A DNA stretch of 64,000 bases from assembly GCF_002865645.1 (NCBI RefSeq), contig NW_020194684.1, positions 2,919,030 through 2,983,029 on the forward strand, given 5' to 3'. Below the pieces are notes generated by a model. The model did no database searches. It was not told the DNA's origin and worked only from the letters and a program-made list of their open reading frames with translations. Position 1 is the stretch's first letter, and each line of letters begins with the position of its first letter. Position numbers and translations under genes: made by a program. Below, piece by piece: positions 52,729-62,100 of this stretch. This DNA comes from Hyaloscypha bicolor E (taxonomy: Eukaryota; Ascomycota; Leotiomycetes; Helotiales; Hyaloscyphaceae).

Positions 52729-53046
52729 GAGATATGCGGAGGTATTTGCATTGAAACTTAGCAGATTGAATTTCAAAATTCAATGGTCGGTGGCGGGGTG
52801 GGATTCAAGCACTAGCCATAGCACCTTGAAAAAGAAAATGCAGTCGGAGTGGCCGCAGCAGCATCAGGAGTAATACGTAAGGGAAGAAGAATTATGCGGC
52901 AAGAGACAGAAATTCTGATGATTTGGGAAACCATATGTGCATTGAATCGTGTGCAGATACCATCATATACAGGTATTGAGGAAAAGAGAGCTAGGGTATC
53001 CGTCACATGCAGAACGCTGAAATGCATCGAATCATTTCCACCATCA
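52729..53046. other. Convergent 3' intergenic region
   Basis: 318 bp between two facing stop codons. It would contain the 3' ends of both transcripts. No ORF or motif is supported. Confidence 0.5.
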
Positions 53047-54121
53047 TTATACCTCTTTGACAATCAGGTTGTCCGAAGGCTTAACTCGCTGTGCCCATTC
53101 CCTAAATTATGTCAGTAATATTGAGCCACAAAGAAAGAGGAGAAACGTACGTCCAACTGCCATCATATAATCTCCGCTTAGTCTCATCACCATAAACAGC
53201 CTCCGTCAACGCAGCATCGATAACCGCAGCCGTAACACCCGTCCCACAGCTGTTGATGATCGGCCTCTCGGGATCAATGCCCTTGGTCTCGAAAACCTTC
53301 CTTAGCTGGTAACCTGGCAAAATAGTCTTCTTGACCGGATCCAACAGATCAGAAACCGGCACCGATATACTTCCCGGCATATGCCCACTGCTCAAACCTT
53401 CTCGAGGCTCCGGATCCTTCCCCGCCCACCTTCCCTTCGACCTCGCATCCAGAATCTGCACTCCCTCCGCACCCTCCTTATTGTGATCCTTCGCCACCTC
53501 TCTTACCTCCTCGAAATCAATAATCTTGCTAGCATCAAACTGAGGAATCGGGTAGACGCAGGTATTCACATCCCAGAACTCTCCACTCTCCGTAGGAAAC
53601 CCCTCCTCCACCCACAGCTTAAAGTTGTTCAGCACATGTACAGAATCATGTCCAAACGCCTTCAATGTCCATCCTACCCTCGGCGCGCTGAAGATCCCAA
53701 GCTCCAATGAGTCATAAACCACCACCGTATCATCCCTCTTGATCCCTAACGCAGACATAGCTTTTGCGAAGTCGGAAGCGGAGGGAAGCATGTGCGGGTA
53801 CGGCGAGCGCTTGTCACACACCTTATCGAGGTCGAAGAAGCGGGCATTCGGGATGCGTTTCTCGCGGAAGGTCTGCAGGCCATTGCGGCCGTCGTTGGGG
53901 AGGAACCAGCTTGCGCAGAGGGGAACGGTCTTCGGAGCTGTCGAGATCTTGCTTGGTGAGTTCTTTTTCAGCGCTTCTGATAGCTCAGCAGGCGTGACCA
54001 GGTACGAGGAGAAGGAGCGGGAGGATGCCATTCTGAAGAGAGGTGATTGGCATTGAAATTGAGGTCGGAAGGGCGAGGAAAGGTGGAAGCGGGCTCCTCG
54101 GAGGAGCACGAGGGACCCCAT
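53047..54121 (-). CDS. TUM1: Rhodanese-type sulfurtransferase (3-mercaptopyruvate/thiosulfate), TUM1-like
   Basis: Two exons, 54,121-53,151 and 53,101-53,047, joined across a 49-nt intron (GTACGT, branch TTACTGAC, TAG), giving 341 residues. There are two rhodanese domains. The N-terminal one is inactive-type (VVVYDS, then APRVGWTLKAFGH). The C-terminal one carries the persulfide-forming Cys in NSCGTGVTA (Cys 292) and ends DGSWTEWAQR, the normal family ending that only appears after splicing. The first ~25 residues (MGSLVLLRGARFHL) are basic and hydroxylated, as in a mitochondrial targeting peptide; a second in-frame Met (MASSRSFSS, codon at 54,037) could give a cytosolic form. The family moves sulfur from 3-mercaptopyruvate to acceptors and in yeast feeds tRNA thiolation. 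The upstream open frame to 54,433 is 5' leader; the chosen ATG has G at -3 and +4. Confidence 0.92.
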
Positions 54122-54490
54122 GGCGTGCTGCCGTTTGTTTGCGGCCGTTATCGGGAGGGCATGAGAGTGGGATGATGATCGGGACAATGCTTTGAGAATA
54201 TATGAAGCTGGAGAGAGGAACGAGGAATTGGAATAGACAAAGGAGAGGCGATCTGCAAAAGAGGGGTTGGTGAGCGGCAGGTGGGAAAGACTGGTGTGGC
54301 TTGCTGCTCGCCCAGATAAGAAGCTCAGCACGTGAAAATCGGTTGATCGCGACGACGACGCGTTGTAAACATCGACAACCAGGTCCAACCTTGAACTCGA
54401 CTCCTTTTTGCGCCGCAGATTGTAAACAAGCAATTTGCTCTACGAAGAGTCTTCCGAGAAAGCAAATTTGATGTTTATGCAACTCCAAAG
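54122..54490. promoter_or_regulatory. Head-to-head promoter region of the sulfurtransferase and APC11 genes
   Basis: 369 bp between two divergent start codons, compact enough to act as a shared bidirectional promoter. No TATA-like box is evident. Confidence 0.45.
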
Positions 54491-54928
54491 ATGAAGGTCA
54501 AGATCAAGAAGTGGAATGCGGTAGCAACATGGCGATGGGACATACCCGACGACGACGTCTGCGGAATCTGTCAAGTACACTTCGACGGCACCTGTCCAAC
54601 TTGTAAATATCCAGGAGATGATTGCAGTCTGCGTATGTCCCTCCCTTCCCACCTTCCCCTTCCACCACTAAGCAATTCGAGCAGTCTCCGGCAAATGCGG
54701 ACATAACTTCCATATGGTTAGGGAGCTCGAGATATGATGGCTGCACAAAGCTGATGAGATATAGCATTGCATTGTAGAGTGGATTAAGCAGGATTCTTCG
54801 AAGGGGCAATGTCCGATGTGTCGGCAGAGTAGGTTGACCTGGTCCATGGGGCGAATATATGCTGATGGCAAGCAGAATTCGAATGGACGGATAACCCTGC
54901 AATGGGAGCCCCTCTGCGAGCTGAATAA
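54491..54928 (+). CDS. APC11: Anaphase-promoting complex subunit 11 (RING-H2)
   Basis: Four exons: 54,491-54,632, 54,685-54,716, 54,765-54,828 and 54,876-54,928. Three introns of 52, 48 and 47 nt have CTRAY-type branch points (CACTAAG, GCTGATG, GCTGATG). The spliced protein is 96 residues. It starts KVKIKKWNAVATWRWD and has the complete APC11 RING-H2 ligand set: C24-x2-C27, the insert C35/C38/C45, C52-G-H54, H57, C60 and C74-P-M-C77, then RQKFEW. The length and N-terminal segment match the family, where APC11 is the catalytic RING subunit that pairs with APC2 and recruits the E2 for cell-cycle ubiquitination in the nucleus. No exon is long enough to reveal the gene on its own; it is recognised only once all four are joined. 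Confidence 0.95.
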
Positions 54929-55631
54929 TGATCGAAGTTGATTCTGCACTGGGCTGGAGTTGATACCTTGCTTGGGGGCTTGGACGGAAAAGAAATACTG
55001 GGTTCATGATACCACGATGTGGGAGCGAGCATGTTTGGAGTAAGCGGCTACTGGAGTACTGGGAGAATGCATATGATACCCTTCAACCCTGAATGTTGCA
55101 GTTTGCGCTGGGCCCTTGCGAGGAGAGGGAGACACATTGTTCTGGAGTTGCAGCAGAAGTATGACTACCTCTCCAACACCCCTTCGCCCATCCTATTTCA
55201 TAAAGTTCGCATCGCTCCATACTGTCTCTTCAGTGTGAGGTTCTTTGGGGCGGATCAGAGCGCCACAGGACGGTGATGTGTTTCTTCTGATTCAGAGCCG
55301 ATGCCCAAATAATCCTTTGTAATGCGAAGTGTATGGGAAAGAAGGGAATATTCACATCTTTGGGATTTCTACACGGTATCTTCCACGGTTGACATTCAAG
55401 TGGACTCGGCTCCGATCATACCAAATCCCAGTGACATTCACGGAGATGGTGTCTCGTTATCAACACTTGAAGCGTGAAGGCACAAGATACTAGAGAGCCC
55501 CTCAGCTCAAAGCTCCTCAGGTAGTGTATCAAACGTTCACGGCACGCAGAAACAGAGCATGAAGAACCATCTTTATCAGTATTAACAAGCTATCACCATC
55601 CAGAACATCCAACAGAGAACCCAAACTCGAA
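54929..55631. other. Intergenic region between APC11 and the zinc-finger gene
   Basis: 703 bp. An 85-codon open stretch at 55,019-55,276 has no splice context, family match or codon pattern that I trust. Nothing else is recognised. Confidence 0.5.
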
Positions 55632-55934
55632 ATGGATCAACTCAACCGAATCATGAATAGGGAAAAGAAATGGACATGTTGCAAAGTAAGCTCGAGGTCT
55701 CGTATATCCCTCATCCACATCGTATGAGATAAATCGTTAAAACCATACATGCAGTGCTTAGAGACGAACAAGCTCAATGAGCAATACTGCACTCATTGCC
55801 AAGGCACAAGTTTTCGACATCAAGCATGTAAAGCATGCGATGAGATTACCGAGAAGGAGTTGAAAGAGGAGACAGTGGTGCTGCTTCAGCTGTTGGATGA
55901 AGAGGAGCGGAGGGAGATGGGTCGTGAGGGTTGA
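55632..55934 (+). CDS. Small RanBP2-type zinc-finger protein
   Basis: Two exons, 55,632-55,685 and 55,755-55,934, with a 69-nt intron (GTAAGC...GCAG, phase 0). The product is 77 residues. The splice junction lies inside the zinc finger: exon 1 ends WTCCK and exon 2 begins CLETN. Joined, residues 14-33 match the RanBP2 pattern W-x-C-x2-C-x3-N-x6-C-x2-C exactly, and a further C-x2-C (ACKAC) follows 11 residues later. The C-terminal third is an acidic helix. RanBP2 fingers bind single-stranded RNA, ubiquitin or Ran in other proteins; which applies here cannot be told. The intron branch point is weak, but only splicing completes the pattern, which supports it. Confidence 0.72.
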
Positions 55935-56104
55935 TGTGTAGCAGAACCCATGGGAGCGACGCCTTGGTAGATTGGGATTTGGGAAGGTGGAGGTGTGAAT
56001 CGTGGCTCATGGTTTCTATATGAGCACTTCCGTAAGGAACCGATGCACGCGTGCAGACGTAAAAACCAATTCTATTTCCTGTTCTCCGGTCAAATCCACT
56101 TTCC

Positions 56105-56313
56105 ATGAGAGTAAGAGAAGATCTGCGAGATTTTATTTCACATTTGGGGTACGAGCTGGAGGGACATAGAGAGATGACGGAAGAAGTCAGGTAAATTGGT
56201 GGGAATGGCTTTCATGATCTGCTGACATGTGGATTCACAGGGGATATGTGAGATATTCAGTCTTTTGTAAATCAACGAGTTCGCATTTCCGTTCTAAATG
56301 CCCACTGCCTTGA
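56105..56313 (+). CDS. Candidate small spliced ORF, unknown
   Basis: An excellent intron signal lies at 56,191-56,240 (AG/GTAAAT, branch GCTGAC, TTCACAG, 50 nt). Splicing it joins an ATG frame from 56,105 to a frame ending at TGA 56,311-56,313, giving 52 residues that begin MRVREDLRDFISHL. I know no homologous family. A second GTAAAT at 56,266 could start another intron (possible acceptor AAG near 56,329), so the real gene may be longer. It may also be a relic. Confidence 0.3.
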
Positions 56314-56929
56314 CCCCAATCTCCAAGATTGTTGGAGATGTCTGACTGGACCTTCATCCCAGTTACCTATACCAGGTGGATGGAGGTCCGTGCTCCATGT
56401 GGCAAGCAAGACACCTCAGTTGCGAGCAAGTACTACGTGCAACTTCTCCTGGTCTCGCATAGTGGGCACTGGGTACACGGACCTCTGACAGAGAAGTTCA
56501 CAGATCTTTCAGATTGTGACAATTGTCCAACCCGCGGCATCGGTCCAAGTTGTAGTCGAGATCGGTGTTGCAGTTGGTGAGACGAAGTGATAGTTGGTAT
56601 GAGCACTTTGACGGTGATAACCACGTCGGCAGCCGTACTGTTAAGAAGTCGGTGGGTCCTGGACCAGTTCAGTAGCCTGGGCAGTTTGAGAAGGCGCAAG
56701 AAGCATAGTGACCCTCTCCCGGCGAGTTTTGAGCTTCATGTGGGCAGAGGGAATTTGGGAAAGTGAAGCGTTGAGGGCCCATAGTTGAGTGGGTGTGTTT
56801 GGAGTGGACCTTTGTCAGTTGTCAAATCACATCATTCCCCCCTGCTAGACTAGGGGCACCAGACCTTATATAAAGACCTTTAGAGTCCGCTCTTGGAACT
56901 GCAATCGAGTCCTTCTTTCCTAACCAACA
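56314..56929. other. Weak coding region with a TATA-like box
   Basis: An 83-codon plus-strand stretch (56,329-56,580) contains GHWVHG, then DCDNC after the spacing seen in RanBP2-like fingers, but with the first Cys pair missing. It could be a decayed relative of the gene at 55,632. TATATAAAG at 56,867-56,875 resembles a promoter element, yet no credible ORF follows it. Confidence 0.3.
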
Positions 56930-57290
56930 ACTGTAGTATTGTCGGAGCTTGTGTTTTCTTCTGATTTGAGAGGAGTTTGGAACTTTGTGTTGTGTAAATG
57001 AAAGGATAGAACGCAGGCTAAAGGAGCTTCGGGGGCTTTTACGCGTGAATTGTGCCTAAACTGAATCACAATAACTGTCTCATGTTTATGTTTCCTTGAT
57101 ATAATAACGGACCACCAGGCGATGATGTTGTACAGATTGATCTGTATGTACGCCTCATGATATCATTGGGACCCATCACATACTGGATAGCAACTGAATA
57201 CCGTCTCTCCAGAGGAGCGGCCAAACTAGCTTGGTTAAGTCAAGCAAAATGCCTCCAAATATTGAATACACAACTTGTAATCGTGAGAAC
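56930..57290 (+). repeat. Diverged tandem duplication, unit A
   Basis: Shares 'tttgagaggagtt', 'ttgtgttgt' and later 'ccaaatattgaa' plus 'cacaactt', in the same order and nearly the same spacing, with unit B about 715 bp downstream. No coding sequence is recognised. Confidence 0.5.
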
Positions 57291-57649
57291 TTGAGCCCAG
57301 GCTTTGAGAGGAGAATTCGTAGAACAATACATAGGAGTGATATGAAAATCATCGATTCTGTTTCCTATTCTAAACAGAATTTTCCTATGCCCAAAAACGA
57401 GGCTATCTCTCAGAAGCAAACAAGTCAACCGTTTCAAGTCCATCTCCGGCCTTCCTCGTTCATGTTAGGCGATCGTAAGATTGGTCCGTTAAGGCAAACC
57501 TCGCACCTTTCTGTCGTGAAGTGACTTCTTCTATTGTTTCCTGGGCGCACACAGTGTTTGCGGGCCTTGGTATTCAGGCGAGCCAGGCCAGCAGCAGGGG
57601 AAAGCACGCGGTCGAGAATTCGTACTTGAGTTGATATTCTTGAAGGGAA

Positions 57650-57990
57650 CTTTGGTCTTACGATGAGTTGTTTTTTGCAATATTTTGAGAGGAGTTGGGT
57701 AATTTGTGTTGTACAAAAGGAATAGTAGAAGGCACGTAGGTGGGACTTTGTGAGGATTTTATGCTTCGAGCCTTCTCCCCAATGGGGTGTGATCCACAAA
57801 TTGTCATGTCTTGCTGATACATGGAAAAAACCTCAACAGGCTCATTTCTCGTGAATAAATGCGTGCGAATGTCCTTTGATGTTACAAAGACTCAATAACC
57901 TTACAAATAACTCAATCCAATCTACCTCGACTCGCTTGAGCCACAGTCACCCAAAACACTTCCAAATATTGAAAGCACAACTTTACGTAA
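57650..57990 (+). repeat. Diverged tandem duplication, unit B
   Basis: Partner of unit A at 56,930-57,290. It contains 'tttgagaggagttgggtaa' near 57,690 and 'cttccaaatattgaaagca' near 57,960. Confidence 0.5.
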
Positions 57991-58847
57991 TTATTAAAAC
58001 GACTTACAACCAGGATTTAAGGACTGTACATCTAGGACCCTACCTGTTCTATCAAATTAGAAGAGGAGCTTCATATATTAAAATACTTTCAAGTGTTGTA
58101 ACTGAATTAAGCGAAGCTGCCCCTGAAGTCGATGGAATACAATCATGGATCACCACAATAGCACAAAAGCTTATTCACGAATCGAATGTTATTGCCATAC
58201 TGGTTATTTTAGAAGAGTTCTATCGGCTTCAAAGTATACGCTTCTAAATACAAGACATGCTTCTGCTAATTTCTTGGGGGATACATTGGGTGTAAGCATT
58301 CCAATCTCAGCAACGAGTGCTTGGTCAATATCTTGCGGTTCGAGAGATCGGTAAGCTGGTTGTTTGAGCACTGATTGACTCGATTGGCCCAATTCTGCAC
58401 TACCATCAAAAGTCTTCCACTTCATCTGCAAAAAGAGACCTCTGTTGCATCCGACTCCACTATCGAGGAAGGAGGCCCGGGAGACCATGTGCCTCTGCAG
58501 CAGAGTCCAAGAACCACAACTTCAGCACTGTCCGTTGCCACACATCGTTGGACACGAACCCTTGACGTAGGTACCACAGTTTATCATCTTTCTCAGACTA
58601 GTCTGTCTGAGTCTTGTCTTTCTGATTCTCGTCGCTGTGACTTATGTTCGCAGGAAACAATAAAGCTACGGTTCGGTTTCCTTTCTGTTCCCCCCCTTTC
58701 TATCTTGAAGCGCTTTATAGGTTGCCGCTTCGACATTTTTCATTTCCGTGTTTCTTTCTCCTTCTCTGTCTCTATCTCGGATCGCTTCATGAACGGCCTC
58801 AGAATGTTTTCTCTCCATGCCTGATACAACATCACCATAAATCGAAC
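57991..58847. other. Island edge, no convincing gene
   Basis: Open stretches up to about 150 codons (58,375-58,824) exist, but their translations are Ser/Arg-rich, without domains or splice context. The last bases before 58,848 (AATCGAAC) would be the target duplication of the hAT element that starts there. Confidence 0.5.
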
Positions 58848-59187
58848 CAGTGTGGGCAAAAACTACTCAAGCTACTCAAGCTACTCTAGAGTAGTCTTGA
58901 GTAGAGTAGAGTAGAGTTTGAGTAGCGTAATATGGTACTTGAGTAGAGTAGAGTACTACTCTAGAGTAACTCAAGAGTAGTCACGTGCAAGTTATGTAAA
59001 TGTAATAAATCGATATTTATTTAATTATTAACAAATAAATAAGGTATATATTAAGCAGTACTATATAATTTAAGCTAGAGCTTATATAAGGCTACTTAAA
59101 TACCACTTTTCTTCTATAAAAACCAGATTTCCCTCCTCGAAATCTTTCTTTTCCTGCTTTTTTTCTTCCTCTTTTACTTCTTCTAAT
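58848..59187 (-). mobile_element. hAT-derived element, second copy, inverted, left part
   Basis: Starts CAGTGTGGGCAAAA and matches the reverse complement of the right half of the 44,816-45,746 element: GAGTA arrays, then GTCACGTGCAAGT, then AATCGATATTTATT and onward to about 59,187. It lacks the 198-bp insert. Homology stops where a different sequence (starting near TATATATAGCAGGCC) takes over, so this copy is probably split by a nested LTR element that runs beyond the window. Confidence 0.8.
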
Positions 59188-62100
59188 ACAGTATATATAG
59201 CAGGCCATATACAAGCTAGCTTCAATCTCTTGGATTGGAAAAAGAGAAGAGACCTGACTATCGAGTTAGATTAACGTTTATTACAGTAGACCTAAGTCGG
59301 CTATATATAGGAGTTAGGTAGAAAAGCCATATTCTAAAGAGGCTAAATGAAATCATAGACTACCCCAAATTATTATAGACTTATATATCGAAGCTCTAAT
59401 CGGAATCGGGAGAACCGAAGAACTTCTGCAAATCAGACTTATCTATTCCCATTTCCTGTAACTAATTATAAACCTCCTGCTCTGTCTCTATAGTATCCTG
59501 GATACCTTTCCACTCTATATAAACCTTGATATCCGAGAGCAAGCCTTCTGGTTTTTTAAAGAGGAAGCTCTATAAGCCCTAAATACGGTCGAGCTTAGAC
59601 TTAGTTACAAGCTTTATAAGTAGTATAAAGAGATTAAAAAGGTTTTCGAAGCTACGGAGAGGGATATTCCATTAAGTTATAATATAAAGGATATATAATA
59701 TCTTGAGATCTATATAAATTATATTCTTTTGAGGATAGAAGCAGAGATTGAAGTTAACCGGTTCTCCGATACTCAGAATACCTGGGTAATATATCTTCAG
59801 GTTATTATATAGTTATAGTATAGTAGTTTTATTACCGAATTTATAGCAAGGCGCTTGGTATAGACTAGCTAGGGAATAGAGATAGAAATCTGGCTTATTA
59901 GTATTTATATTAATACTTATATCCAGCTATATATAAAATATCTCCTACTTAATATCTTATTAGTTAAATAGTATTAGTTATAATATAGTTATAGAAATCT
60001 TATATCTGGTCTTCCGGGTTAATCCGCTAATAGAAGTTCTTTGGATAGTTCTAGTAATTCTTCCTTTAAACTATTTATACTACTATTATCTTTTACTATT
60101 TATACTTATTTATTATTAAAGGTATAAAGAGAGATTAAAGATACTATTTTTCTTAAAAGCAGTCGGTAATAATAATTATAGAAGTAATTCGGAATATTAA
60201 GTATTTACTTTTATAGCTAATATAGTAAGCCAATTATATTAAATATAAAATAGGTATATATTAAAGTTTAATAGAAGATAATCTATATAATTGCAATTCT
60301 TAATAATTGAGTATTAGTATAATAAGATAACTAGAAGTATATTAGTATCTATTTTATATTAAATAAAGGGGAACCTATAAGAGAGGTTATAGAGTTATAT
60401 AGTAGGTTCGAAATATCTGGAAACTATAGAGTCTTAAAACTATTGAATATTAGGTATATCCGAATTAATAATGGCTTCTTTATTTTCAGAATATATTATA
60501 TTTAATCGAGTACTAAGGATTTACTAATTTCAAAGCCTTCTCTAAATATTAATCCTCAGATATTTACCGAGATACCTAATTCAGATATCTATTCTAGATA
60601 TCTATTCCAGATACCTATTTCAGATACCTATTTCAGATATTTACCTTAGATATTTACTAAGATATCTAACTCAAATACTTACTCTAGATACTTGCCTTAG
60701 ATACTTATTCTAGATATAATCCTTAATATAAATATATATCTTTCTACTCTTTTACCTTTATTAGAAACTAGATTGTTTCGATCTTATCTAGAGATTCCGA
60801 ATCCTTATTACAAATATATATCCTTCTACTATTTAGCTCTATTATATCTGGTAGTCTTATATTCTGGCTATCTTTTATCTATTTTAAATCTAGTAAAAGA
60901 GATCTTAATATATCTAAAGAGAATTCTCTATCGGAATATAATATAATAACTAGTTTACTAATAACCTCGTCCCGTATTAGTATTATAATAACTGGTCTAT
61001 TCTAGTCTACTATTTGCTTTCCCTCCGAGCTAATAATATCCTAGATAATAATATAGCTATTAGCCCTTAAGCTAGTATTAGTCTATAGTCTGGATAACCT
61101 CCTATAAATAGTAATTCTTTAGAGACTACTAATTAAAATAGTACTTTATTAAATAAGACAATTATAAAGGATAAATTATCTCTAATACCCTACTAACTAT
61201 TATTATAGTATCTTCTAATCCTCTATAAATATAGTAATTAAGCCATCTTATAAGGCAAATAAAACTATATAATAATATTAATAATATCTTCTAATTATTT
61301 AATAAGTTTGCCTTTTATAATAGATATAAGACGAATCTGAATTATATTTCCGAGATAAGTAGTATAGGCAGAGCTTTCTATTAAGCAGTTCTTAATTATA
61401 GCTAATACTATAATTTCTTATTTCTAGAACTGGATTTCTTAGTAGTTAAAATAATATTTATCTTTATAATAGGAAAATATAGTCCGGATATTTAGTAATA
61501 TTTTAAGAAGATCTACTAAGCTATATATATTTATCTTGGTTATATTAACTCTTATAAGCTAGAAGCTCTTATATTAGATATATAGTGATTAGAGGCTTAT
61601 ATAGAACGGGTATTAATTAGTTCTATATTTAATATCTGAGCTTTAAGAGTTAAGAGAGATTTAGTAGAACGGATAGGGGAAAAACAGATTTATATATATA
61701 TTATTTTAAAAATAGAAGACTTCCGAGATTTCTTTAGGTAATAATTTATAGTTAATATATTGAAAAAACCATTGTAATTCTTTTAGATAGGCTTTAAGTA
61801 GTTCCTTTATAAGCTACTAGTACTTTTATATAGGCGAGTTCCTTATTAGAATTTTACTAATAAATTCTATATTAAGAATACCCTAAAATACTATAAAAAT
61901 CTATTCCCGACCTAGTATACCCGAGTTTTAGGCTTGAGAAGAACTGGTAATAAATAATAACTAGGAATAAGAAGGCTAGAAATTCAAATTATTAACTAGG
62001 AAAGAAAGAAGTATTTCTTTCTTGGATCGGGAATACCGAAATCGGAATTATAAAGATAATATTTGAGAATCTAGTAGAAGTATTTAAGGAGAAGAACTAT

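Noticed and set aside
53985..54433. Start of the sulfurtransferase at the far upstream in-frame codon (443-residue version)
   Set aside because: The extra ~104 N-terminal residues are low-complexity Ser/Arg-rich, whereas the Met at 54,121 has a good start context, gives a plausible targeting peptide and a normal family length.
58375..58824. 149-codon plus-strand ORF as a gene
   Set aside because: The translation is compositionally odd with no domain, and the region has no intron signals or conserved neighbours.
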